This document shows, in pieces, positions 1 to 5,898 of a stretch of DNA of 11,128 bases. Origin of the DNA: an uncultured Bacilli bacterium (GTDB lineage Bacteria; Bacillota_I; Bacilli_A; RF39; UBA660). Made by a program: the position numbers and the translations under genes. Each line of letters begins with the position of its first letter. Positions within the stretch are counted from its first letter, which is position 1. Below the pieces are notes generated by a model, which saw only the letters and a list, made by a program, of their open reading frames with translations, made no database searches and was not told the origin of the DNA. The DNA is taken from positions 1-11,128 of the forward strand of contig CANQMB010000032.1 of assembly GCA_947624845.1 (NCBI GenBank). Direction: 5' to 3'.

Positions 1-155
1 TCTATTTTTCTTTTTTTATATATACCTGCTTTATATCTAGAAATTGTGGAATGACTTATTCCTAGTATTTCTGCTGTCCTTCTCATTGATATTCCTTGTT
101 CTAGTAAAATATCAATTTGGGCTTTCTTTTCTTTGGTTAATTGTTTATAATTCAT
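1..155 (-). CDS. IS30-like transposase, N-terminal fragment (runs off the window)
   Basis: The first 51 codons of a minus-strand gene are present; the rest lies beyond base 1. The protein begins MNYKQLTKEKKAQIDILLEQ and continues through an ILGISHSTISRYK segment. That is a helix-turn-helix of the type found at the N-terminus of IS30-family transposases (HTH_38-like), where it binds the element's ends; the DDE catalytic domain would follow outside the window. The ATG at 153-155 is preceded by a strong AAGGAGG site at 163-169. A 7-bp hairpin lies across this leader. The visible part is intact, so activity cannot be judged. A free-standing HTH regulator is possible, but the lysine-rich start and the ISHSTISRYK helix favour a transposase. 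Family assignment is by recognition only. Confidence 0.7.
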   Translation of the reverse strand, partial: MNYKQLTKEKKAQIDILLEQGISMRRTAEILGISHSTISRYKAGIYKKRKI

Positions 156-157
156 AT

Positions 158-186
158 AGGAGCCTCCTTGCTGGGATTTGGCTCCT
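158..186 (-). promoter_or_regulatory. Leader hairpin next to the transposase ribosome binding site
   Basis: The arms AGGAGCC (158-164) and GGCTCCT (180-186) are perfect complements around a 15-base loop. On the minus strand the AAGGAGG ribosome site (163-169) falls mostly in the loop and overlaps one arm by two bases, so folding could restrict access. Insertion sequences often limit translation from read-through transcripts this way; that role here is inferred. The repeat might instead belong to the element's end. Confidence 0.4.
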
Positions 187-196
187 TTATTGTATC

Positions 197-221
197 AAAA
201 AAGCCGCACCAGGTGGTGCGG
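197..221 (-). terminator. Rho-independent terminator, minus strand
   Basis: A GC-rich stem, CCGCACC/GGTGCGG (204-210 and 215-221) with a four-base loop, is followed on the minus strand by a T run (197-202). It comes after a first terminator just past proS. It may back that terminator up or shield the transposase gene from proS read-through. Confidence 0.7.
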
Positions 222-239
222 TTGAAATTTCAATTTAGG

Positions 240-272
240 AAAAAATACTGATTCATTTCAGTATTTTTTTTT
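240..272 (-). terminator. proS terminator (possibly bidirectional)
   Basis: A 12-bp stem with arms AAAAAATACTGA (240-251) and TCAGTATTTTTT (258-269) encloses the loop TTCATT. It starts at the proS stop codon (271-273), and T runs follow the stem on both strands. It clearly ends proS and could also stop plus-strand transcription. Confidence 0.8.
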
Positions 273-1713
273 AATATGATTTTCCCCAAATAACTAAGTG
301 TTTTGCTTCCTTTCCACAATAGATACACTTGTCAGAAATCTTTTTCTCATCAAAAGGGATGCAACGAGAACCTGCGCCACCTGTTTGATATTTAATTTCA
401 TCTTCACAATCTTCTGAGCCACACCACATTGCTTTTACAAAGCATTTTTTTTCTTGGAATTTTTGAATCATTTCATCCATTGAAGTAGCAGACTCAATGT
501 GAGTATCTAAAAATTTCTTGGCTTTATTGTACATATCTGTTTGAATTGTTTCTAGAATCTTTGGTAATTTTTCATTTAATTCATCAATTTTGATTATAAT
601 TTTTTCTCTGTTGTCTCGACGAACGATGACCACTTGGTTTTCTTCTATATCTTTTGGTCCTAATTCGATTCGAACAGGAATTCCTAAAATTTCTTGTTGA
701 GAAAATTTATAACCTGGAGTTTTATCTGAATCATCCAGTTTTACTCGAATTCCATTTTCTTTTAGAGTGGCAAATATTTCATTCGCTTTTTCTAATACAC
801 CTTCTTTATATTGGTTGATTGGGATTATCATTGCTTGTGTTGGTGCAATTTTTGGTGGAAGAACTAGCCCTTCGTCATCACCATGAACCATAATGATAGC
901 TCCGATGACACGAGTGGATAAACCCCATGATGTTTCGTAAGCACTGTGCAATTGATTGTTTTTATCTAAATATTTAATACCAAAAGCATCTGGGAATCCA
1001 TGACCAAAGTAATGGCTTGTACCTGATTGTAATGCTTTTCCATCATGCATCATGGCTTCAATTGTGTAAGTTTCTTCAGCTCCTGCAAATTTTTCGCTAT
1101 CTGTTTTTCGACCTACGATTAATGGAATGGCCAAATCTTCTGTAACACAATCATAGTATACTTGTAACATTTGTTGGGTTCTTTCTCTTGCTTCTTCTGC
1201 TGTTGCATGTAGTGTGTGTCCTTCTTGCCATAAAAATTCGCGAGAACGTAAGAAAGGTCGCGTTGTTTTTTCCCAACGTAATACAGAATTCCATTGATTC
1301 CAAACTTTTGGTAAATCTCGATAAGATTTTACAGTTTTTTGCCATATATCACAGAAGAGTGTTTCTGAGGTTGGACGAACACATAATCTTTCTTCTAATC
1401 GTTCAATTCCTCCATGAGTTACCCAAGCAACTTCGGGGGCAAAACCTTCAATATGATCTCCTTCTTTTTCTAAAAGACTTTCAGGAATCAAAACCGGTAA
1501 ATAAACGTTTTCTACACCTGTTTCTTTAAATCTTTTATCTAGACTGTTTCTAATGTTTTCCCAAATTGCATACCCATTCGGCAAATAATTTAGACATCCT
1601 TTTACACTAGAATAGTCACAAAGTTCAGCTTCTTTAACCACATCTGTATACCATTTTGCAAAATCTACTTCTCGAGATGTGATCGCATTTACATATTTTT
1701 TGTCTTTTGACAT
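271..1713 (-). CDS. proS: Prolyl-tRNA synthetase, type 3 (archaeal/eukaryotic-like)
   Basis: This class II synthetase charges tRNA-Pro with proline in the cytoplasm. The 480-residue protein has the short ProS3 architecture. A catalytic core carries the motif 2 region (VRPTSE, then LRWEKTTRPFLRSREFLWQE). An anticodon-binding domain follows from about residue 270 (PTQAMIIPI onward). The C-terminal zinc-type domain has Cys residues in CGSEDC and CIYCGK, and the protein ends in Tyr as is typical. No editing (INS) insertion lies between motifs 2 and 3, so mischarged Ala- or Cys-tRNA-Pro must be cleared in trans; a candidate enzyme is encoded at 2946. I chose the ATG at 1713 because AAGGAGG lies 7 bases upstream and residues from MSKDKKYVNAITSREVDF match the family. 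An in-frame ATG at 1773 lies upstream of the predicted transcription start. No T-box leader is visible. Confidence 0.96.
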   Translation of the reverse strand: MSKDKKYVNAITSREVDFAKWYTDVVKEAELCDYSSVKGCLNYLPNGYAIWENIRNSLDKRFKETGVENVYLPVLIPESLLEKEGDHIEGFAPEVAWVTHGGIERLEERLCVRPTSETLFCDIWQKTVKSYRDLPKVWNQWNSVLRWEKTTRPFLRSREFLWQEGHTLHATAEEARERTQQMLQVYYDCVTEDLAIPLIVGRKTDSEKFAGAEETYTIEAMMHDGKALQSGTSHYFGHGFPDAFGIKYLDKNNQLHSAYETSWGLSTRVIGAIIMVHGDDEGLVLPPKIAPTQAMIIPINQYKEGVLEKANEIFATLKENGIRVKLDDSDKTPGYKFSQQEILGIPVRIELGPKDIEENQVVIVRRDNREKIIIKIDELNEKLPKILETIQTDMYNKAKKFLDTHIESATSMDEMIQKFQEKKCFVKAMWCGSEDCEDEIKYQTGGAGSRCIPFDEKKISDKCIYCGKEAKHLVIWGKSY

Positions 1714-1744
1714 GTTTTTTCCTCCTTCATCGCTATATGATAGT

Positions 1745-1773
1745 ATTTTATCACGACATGAATGAAGAATCAA
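1745..1773 (-). promoter_or_regulatory. proS promoter
   Basis: On the minus strand TTGATT (1768-1773) and TAAAAT (1745-1750) are separated by 17 bases, with an extended -10 TG at 1752-1753. Transcription would start near 1738, giving a leader of about 25 bases. That leaves no room for a T-box or other riboswitch. Confidence 0.65.
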
Positions 1774-1853
1774 ATAAAATATAAAAAGAAATTTCTTATT
1801 TCTTAAAAGAGAAAAACCATAGAATTTTTATTTTTTTGCCAATAATATAAATA

Positions 1854-2603
1854 ATGAAAGATTTAGATCAAAATATAAAAATATTAAGGAAAGAATTTAA
1901 AAAAATAAGAAATATGGGGTGGATTCCAAGTGTAGGGGAAGGAAGTGGAAGTATTGGGCTCACTTTGGAAAAACTTTTACAAAAAGAAAAGGAAAATTTT
2001 GAAATTCCAGATTTTTTAGGAATTGAATTAAAAGCCCATAAATATTGGAGTAAATCGTTAACCACACTTTTTAATGCAACTCCAGATGGTATGTATCTTT
2101 TTGAAATTAAAAGATTACAGCGGAATTATGGATATCCAGATAGAGTTTTAAAAGACTGCAAAGTTTTGCAAGGAGATGTTGTTGCGACTATTCGCCAAAA
2201 AATAGGAAAAAAATACCAATTTAAATTAGAGGTAAATTATAAAGATAAAAAAGTTTATTTGTGTATTTATCAGGATTTAAATTTAATTGATAAACAAACT
2301 TTTTGGACTTTTTCATTACTTCAGGAAAAATTAGAAAGAAAATTAAAATGTTTATCATATGTAGAGTGTATTGAAAAAAATATAGACGGGAGACAATATT
2401 TCAAATATGTTAATATGAAACTTTATCAACTACGTGATTTTCGTTATTTTTTGAAAGCGATTGAACAAGGAAAAATCACTGTTACGTTCACTATCGGTGT
2501 TTTTAGAACGGGAAAGAGAAAAGGAGAAATTCACGATCATGGAACCGCTTTTCGTATTTATAATCGAGATTTAAGATCCATATTTGAAGAGATTCATATT
2601 TAA
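1854..2603 (+). CDS. MvaI/BcnI-like restriction endonuclease (MutH-fold), solitary
   Basis: The 249-residue protein resembles the MvaI/BcnI restriction endonuclease family, monomeric enzymes of about 240 residues with a MutH-like fold that cut CC-W-GG or CC-S-GG sites. Visible hallmarks are a glycine-rich GSGSIGLTLEKLL segment (residues 30-42), then IPDFLGIELKAHK, where D53, E58 and K60 give the D-x4-E-x-K active site. A C-terminal HDHGTAFRIY segment is also present. No methyltransferase or specificity gene is in the window, so this is either an orphan nuclease or a partner of a distant enzyme. Recognition sequence and activity cannot be read from the sequence. The ATG at 1854 has no good ribosome site and no clear promoter, so expression may be weak or the start may differ. 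The gene separates proS from tRNA-Pro and is followed by a tRNA remnant, which suggests an acquired gene. Confidence 0.75.
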   Translation: MKDLDQNIKILRKEFKKIRNMGWIPSVGEGSGSIGLTLEKLLQKEKENFEIPDFLGIELKAHKYWSKSLTTLFNATPDGMYLFEIKRLQRNYGYPDRVLKDCKVLQGDVVATIRQKIGKKYQFKLEVNYKDKKVYLCIYQDLNLIDKQTFWTFSLLQEKLERKLKCLSYVECIEKNIDGRQYFKYVNMKLYQLRDFRYFLKAIEQGKITVTFTIGVFRTGKRKGEIHDHGTAFRIYNRDLRSIFEEIHI

Positions 2604-2628
2604 AAGAAAGATATTAGTAAAATAAAGG

Positions 2629-2657
2629 GAGCACGTTGGTGGAGCAAGGGGTTGCAG
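2629..2657 (+). pseudogene. Degenerate partial tRNA-Pro copy, inverted relative to the intact gene
   Basis: The plus strand reads GAGCAC, then TTGGT, then GGAGC, then AAGGGGTTGCAG. The intact tRNA-Pro on the minus strand carries the same blocks in the same order (GAGCAC, TTGGT, GGACC, AAGGGGTTGCAG). The copy spans the 3' half of the D stem, the anticodon arm and the start of the T stem. The anticodon is deleted, one extra G is present, and the acceptor and T loop are missing. By hand alignment about 27 bases match, including a 12-base exact block. It cannot be a working tRNA and is best read as a remnant of duplication or rearrangement. Confidence 0.55.
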
Positions 2658-2660
2658 CAT

Positions 2661-2689
2661 AAAAAAACTTATATCAGTTCAGATATAAG
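2661..2689 (-). terminator. tRNA-Pro terminator
   Basis: The arms CTTATATC (2668-2675) and GATATAAG (2682-2689) form an 8-bp stem with a six-base loop. On the minus strand it is followed by seven T residues (2661-2667), 16 bases beyond the tRNA CCA end. On the plus strand only a weak T-rich stretch follows, so it probably does not end the nuclease transcript efficiently. Confidence 0.75.
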
Positions 2690-2705
2690 AATTATTTCAA
2701 AAAAA

Positions 2706-2782
2706 TGGTCGGGAAGACAGGATTTGAACCTGCAACCCCTTGGTCCCAAACCAAGTGCTCTACCAAGTTGAGCCACTTCCCG
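2706..2782 (-). tRNA. tRNA-Pro (anticodon UGG)
   Basis: A complete 77-base tRNA reads from 2782 down to 2706. The acceptor stem is CGGGAAG/CTTCCCG, the D stem is GCTC/GAGC and the anticodon stem is CTTGG/CCAAG. The loop TTTGGGA holds anticodon TGG, the variable loop is GGGTT, and the T stem is GCAGG/CCTGT around TTCAAAT. The discriminator is A73 and CCA is encoded. The C1:G72 pair and A73 are the bacterial tRNA-Pro identity elements that ProXp-ala-type editing enzymes are known to read, in keeping with the nearby gene at 2946. UGG can read all four proline codons by wobble. Confidence 0.97.
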
Positions 2783-2794
2783 GTAACTGAAATA

Positions 2795-2824
2795 ATCATA
2801 CAACAATTAAAAAGGGGTTGTCAA
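2795..2824 (-). promoter_or_regulatory. tRNA-Pro promoter
   Basis: On the minus strand a perfect TTGACA (2819-2824) is followed after 18 bases by TATGAT (2795-2800). Transcription would begin near 2788, only about six bases before the mature tRNA 5' end. Confidence 0.8.
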
Positions 2825-2852
2825 CTGTTTTTTTGAAAAATTTTTTTCTTTT

Positions 2853-2881
2853 TTGACTTTCTTTTTTCCTTATGATAGACT
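2853..2881 (+). promoter_or_regulatory. Probable promoter of the editing deacylase gene
   Basis: TTGACT (2853-2858) lies 17 bases before TAGACT (2876-2881), which carries an extended -10 TG at 2873-2874. The more consensus-like TATGAT at 2871 is too close (12 bases) to this -35. The predicted leader is about 58 bases with no obvious riboswitch. Confidence 0.5.
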
Positions 2882-2945
2882 GACCTGTAGAGATATTTTA
2901 TTCATATATTTGAAAATTTAATTTTTAGTGAAAGAGGCGATAATT

Positions 2946-3428
2946 ATGAATGAAGTTTTGGAGTATTTAGATCGTAAAAAAATCCCTTATGAGTTAGTTG
3001 AACACGAAGAAGTACATACAATTGAAGATATGGAAAAAGCAGGGTTACTTGATAAAGGTTATGTTTGTAAGAATTTATTTTTAAGAAATGCTAATGGTAA
3101 AATGCATTTTCTCCTATCGTGTCATCATTCCAAAGAAATTAAACTGGATGAAATAGCAAAAAAGATTGGTAGTACTAGACTAAGTTTTGCTTCTGCTGAA
3201 AGATTAGAAAAATATTTAAAATTAGAAAATGGGTATGTTTCTCCTTTTGGGATTTTAAATGATGAAAGTCAGAGTGTTATTGTTATTTTTGATAAAGAAC
3301 TCATTGATAAAAAAAGAGTAGGATTTCATCCAAATACAAATAAAGCAACTATTTTTATTGATTTCAACTATGTAAAGAAAATGATTCAAGAACATGGAAA
3401 TGACCTTTTATTTATTCGGATAAATTAA
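2946..3428 (+). CDS. Prolyl-tRNA editing deacylase (ProX/PrdX, YbaK/INS superfamily)
   Basis: This 161-residue single-domain protein belongs to the YbaK/ProRS-associated family, which hydrolyses mischarged Ala-tRNA-Pro (or Cys-tRNA-Pro) in trans. Family signatures include the N-terminal helix (VLEYLDRKKIPYELVEH) and CKNLFLRNANGKMHFLLS, whose K42 corresponds to the conserved family lysine. RLSFASAERLEKYL, GYVSPFGILND and GFHPNTNKATIFI follow. This is closest to ProXp-ala/PrdX rather than YbaK proper, though substrate choice is not provable here. I chose the ATG at 2946, which has AGAGG upstream; a GTG at 2928 in the same frame would add six residues and overlaps that site. It lies beside tRNA-Pro, divergent, and near a ProRS lacking a cis-editing domain, which fits a supporting proofreading role. 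A terminator follows. Confidence 0.9.
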   Translation: MNEVLEYLDRKKIPYELVEHEEVHTIEDMEKAGLLDKGYVCKNLFLRNANGKMHFLLSCHHSKEIKLDEIAKKIGSTRLSFASAERLEKYLKLENGYVSPFGILNDESQSVIVIFDKELIDKKRVGFHPNTNKATIFIDFNYVKKMIQEHGNDLLFIRIN

Positions 3429-3430
3429 AG

Positions 3431-3459
3431 AAAATATCACAAAGGTGATGTTTTTTTTT
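3431..3459 (+). terminator. Terminator after the editing deacylase gene
   Basis: AAAATATCAC (3431-3440) pairs with GTGATGTTTT (3445-3454) with one G-U pair and an AAAG loop, and runs into a stretch of nine T residues. It begins three bases after the stop codon. The T run abuts the next promoter. Confidence 0.8.
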
Positions 3460-3467
3460 GAAAGGTA

Positions 3468-3476
3468 TGCTATAAT
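3468..3476 (+). promoter_or_regulatory. Extended -10 promoter of the HerA-like ATPase gene
   Basis: TGCTATAAT combines a consensus -10 (3471-3476) with an upstream TG. There is no good -35 at the right distance, as is common for extended -10 promoters. Transcription would start near 3483, leaving a short leader with GAGGGTG before the ATG at 3501. Confidence 0.65.
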
Positions 3477-3500
3477 GAATTAGAATAAGAGGGTGTTTCT

Positions 3501-5351
3501 ATGCTAGGAAAGATTACAGAAATATTAGAAAATGATGTGATTGTACAACTGACTATCGATATTAATCAACAACCAAATTTAGTAAATTTACATGTTGTTT
3601 TTGAAAATGGCGAAGAAAAAATAGTAGGTCAAATTGCCCGTGTAAATCAAGAGAAGATGGTTGTAAATATTATTGGTGAATTAAAACCCAATTCTTTTAT
3701 TCCTGGAGTTTCTTCCAAACCAGCTTTTAAATCGATCGTAAGAATGATTCGTCTAGAAGAATTAGAAGTATTTCTAGGTAAGCAAGAAACAGTGGATGGC
3801 TATACTTTTTTTGGATATTCTAATGTTTATAAAAATTATAAAATAAATGTTCCAGTCAATGATTTTTTTAGCAATCATTTTGCTATTTTAGGAAATAGTG
3901 GAGCAGGAAAAAGTTTTTCAGTTTCCAGTATTTTACAAAAATTATTTACTTCTAGATCAGAAGCTGCTGTTGGTGCCAATATTTTTATGTTCGATGCTTA
4001 TGGAGAATATACGAATGCTTTTAAAGATTTAAATAAAGTGAATCCTTTAATTAATTATAAAACGTATACAACAAATACTCAGTTTTCGGATACCGAAGTA
4101 ATTAAGATTCCAATTTGGTTATTAGATGTTGATGATTTAGCTCTTTTATTGGACGTAACTACGCCAAATCAATTGCCTATTATAGAAAAAACTTTAAAAT
4201 TAGTGCCAATTTTGACTGGAAATACCCCAGAAGTTATTAAACATAAAAATGATATTATCGCTAGAGCGTTAGAAGATATTTTATTAAGTGGACATGAAGC
4301 TACAAAAATTCGAGATCAAGTCATTGCTATTCTTACGAAGTTCAATACAGAAGAATTGAACTTGGAGTCACAAATCGTTCAACCTGGATATGTTCGAACT
4401 TTTAAACAGTGTTTGATTATTGATAAAATGGGAAAAATGCAGGAAATGGAATTGGTTGTTGATTTTGTAAAAAAGTTTATTGACGACAGCTTATCTTTGA
4501 GTACTGCTCCTGATCAAGAATGCTATTATACACTTGCAGATTTAGAAATGGCGATGGAGTTTGCTTTAATTTCAGAAGGAATTTTAAAAAGTGATAAAGT
4601 TTATGATTATGCCAATGTCATTAGTGTTCGACTTCATAGTTTAGTAAATGGTGATTCAAAAGTTTATTTTGAATATCCAGAATATATTTCTCGTGCAGGA
4701 TATATTCAAAAATTATTGACGAATCCACTGAATAATGGAAAGTGCCAAATTGTCAATTTTAATATTAATTATATTGATGATCGCCTAGCTAAGGTAATTA
4801 CGAAAATTTTATCTAAAATGCTATTCAATATGGCCGTAGAAAATCCAATTCGTGGTAGTATGCCTTTTCATATTATTATTGAAGAAGCTCATCGATATGT
4901 TCAAAAAGATACAGATACAGAAATTTTAGGATATAATATTTTTGATCGTATTACAAAAGAGGGGAGAAAGTATGGAGTAATTTTAGGACTTATTACTCAA
5001 AGACCGTCAGAACTTTCTAATACAGCAATTTCCCAATGTTCTAATTTTGTTATTTTAAGAATGTTACATCCAAAAGATTTAGATTATATTAAAAATATGG
5101 TACCTAATGTTTCCAATGAAGTTATTGTTCAATTGAAGAGTTTAAAACCAGGAAATTGTGTGGCTTTTGGTAGTGCTTTTAAAGTTCCTGTATTCATGTA
5201 TATGGAAAGACCAAACCCAACACCACTTAGTAATAATGTAGATATTAATCAAATTTGGTATCATCCAAAACAGACTGAAGTGAGAACTCAACCCGTTGGA
5301 AATATTACTCCAATAGAGCGAGTAGGGAATACATCAAATCCAATAAATTAA
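3501..5351 (+). CDS. HerA-like (DUF87) hexameric ATPase/DNA translocase
   Basis: The 616-residue protein has the HerA/FtsK-superfamily layout. An N-terminal beta-barrel-like (HAS-type) region spans about residues 1-110. Walker A GNSGAGKS is at 131-138. A long lineage-specific helical insert covers roughly 200-380. Walker B HIIIEEAH is at 457-464. A GRKYG segment (488-492) is followed by the LITQRPSELS sensor region (497-506). The tail (about 570-616) is Pro/Asn-rich and looks unstructured. Family members are ring ATPases that move DNA or power a nuclease (NurA in archaea, SIR2- or other effector-linked forms in bacterial defence). No nuclease gene adjoins it. Downstream are sepF and a divIVA-like gene, so a role in chromosome handling at division is possible; this is inference from context. 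The start has GAGGGTG upstream. The gene has its own promoter and no terminator before sepF, so read-through is possible. Confidence 0.88.
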   Translation: MLGKITEILENDVIVQLTIDINQQPNLVNLHVVFENGEEKIVGQIARVNQEKMVVNIIGELKPNSFIPGVSSKPAFKSIVRMIRLEELEVFLGKQETVDGYTFFGYSNVYKNYKINVPVNDFFSNHFAILGNSGAGKSFSVSSILQKLFTSRSEAAVGANIFMFDAYGEYTNAFKDLNKVNPLINYKTYTTNTQFSDTEVIKIPIWLLDVDDLALLLDVTTPNQLPIIEKTLKLVPILTGNTPEVIKHKNDIIARALEDILLSGHEATKIRDQVIAILTKFNTEELNLESQIVQPGYVRTFKQCLIIDKMGKMQEMELVVDFVKKFIDDSLSLSTAPDQECYYTLADLEMAMEFALISEGILKSDKVYDYANVISVRLHSLVNGDSKVYFEYPEYISRAGYIQKLLTNPLNNGKCQIVNFNINYIDDRLAKVITKILSKMLFNMAVENPIRGSMPFHIIIEEAHRYVQKDTDTEILGYNIFDRITKEGRKYGVILGLITQRPSELSNTAISQCSNFVILRMLHPKDLDYIKNMVPNVSNEVIVQLKSLKPGNCVAFGSAFKVPVFMYMERPNPTPLSNNVDINQIWYHPKQTEVRTQPVGNITPIERVGNTSNPIN

Positions 5352-5378
5352 ATAATTGGAAAAATTTAAAAATTTACT

Positions 5379-5406
5379 TTGATAAATGAAAAAAATATGC
5401 TACAAT
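5379..5406 (+). promoter_or_regulatory. sepF promoter
   Basis: TTGATA (5379-5384), a 16-base spacer and TACAAT (5401-5406) with an extended TG at 5398-5399 form a good promoter. It sits 28 bases after the ATPase stop codon and about 37 bases before the sepF start. Confidence 0.75.
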
Positions 5407-5443
5407 GATTTATAGTTATAATAGCTTGAATGGAGGAGAAAAT

Positions 5444-5872
5444 ATGGCTTTAGATAAATTAAAAGGATTATTTCAATCTGAAGAAGATAGAGAGGATATT
5501 GTAGAAGAAGAGTTTTATTCTACATCGAGAGAAGAGTATCAAGATGAAAATGGAATTGCAGGTTCTAAAATGATGTTGTTAGAACCAAGGGCTTATTCTG
5601 AATCGCAACAAATTGCCGATTATTTAAAAACTAGAAATGCAGTTGTTGTTAATTTAAAGCGAGTAACCCCTGATCAAGGAAAAAGAATTGTTGATTTTTT
5701 AAGTGGTACATTGTATGCTATTGGTGGAGATTTACAAAAATTAGGTGGTGGTATTTTCTTATGTACACCTAATAATATTAATGTTGAAGGTAAAATCAGC
5801 GATGATAAGGATATGGCTGCAACAAAAAATCGAAGTAAAAAAGAAAAGGATGACGACGATTTTAATTGGTAA
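5444..5872 (+). CDS. sepF: Cell division protein SepF
   Basis: SepF tethers FtsZ to the membrane and aligns the division ring in Gram-positives. The 142-residue protein has the expected parts. A short N-terminal amphipathic-type segment (MALDKLKGLF) would act as the membrane anchor, followed by an acidic linker (about 12-40). The conserved core is at about 42-115, with VVVNLKRVTPDQGKRIVDFL and LYAIGGDLQKLGGGIFLCTP. A charged tail ending DDDDFNW completes it. I chose the ATG at 5444 because GGAGGA lies 6 bases upstream and the anchor starts there; an in-frame ATG at 5405 overlaps the -10 box of the promoter. The divIVA-like gene follows after 26 bases with no terminator between, so the two are likely co-transcribed, as in the ylm-divIVA clusters of Firmicutes, though ylmE, ylmG and ylmH are absent here. 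Confidence 0.95.
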   Translation: MALDKLKGLFQSEEDREDIVEEEFYSTSREEYQDENGIAGSKMMLLEPRAYSESQQIADYLKTRNAVVVNLKRVTPDQGKRIVDFLSGTLYAIGGDLQKLGGGIFLCTPNNINVEGKISDDKDMAATKNRSKKEKDDDDFNW

Positions 5873-5898
5873 ATCTACTCTTTTGAAGAGGTGATTAT

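Noticed and set aside
44..238. Small plus-strand hydrophobic protein of 64 residues
   Set aside because: It overlaps the transposase start on the other strand, runs through two hairpins and a terminator, and has no ribosome site.
1711..1773. In-frame upstream ATG giving proS 20 more residues
   Set aside because: The ATG at 1773 overlaps the -35 box of the predicted proS promoter and has no ribosome site. AAGGAGG sits just before the ATG at 1713 and family similarity begins there.
1714..1853. T-box riboswitch ahead of proS
   Set aside because: No T-box consensus or long structured leader is present. The predicted leader is only about 25 bases.
2691..2796. 9-bp inverted repeat (attatttca/tgaaataat) flanking tRNA-Pro as a precursor-processing stem
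   Set aside because: The right arm (2788-2796) overlaps the -10 box and the predicted transcription start, so most of it would not be in the RNA. Chance is likely in AT-rich DNA.
3501..5351. HerA-based antiphage defence module
   Set aside because: No SIR2, NurA, DUF4297 or other effector gene lies next to it. The neighbours are tRNA-editing and cell-division genes, so a defence claim is not supported.
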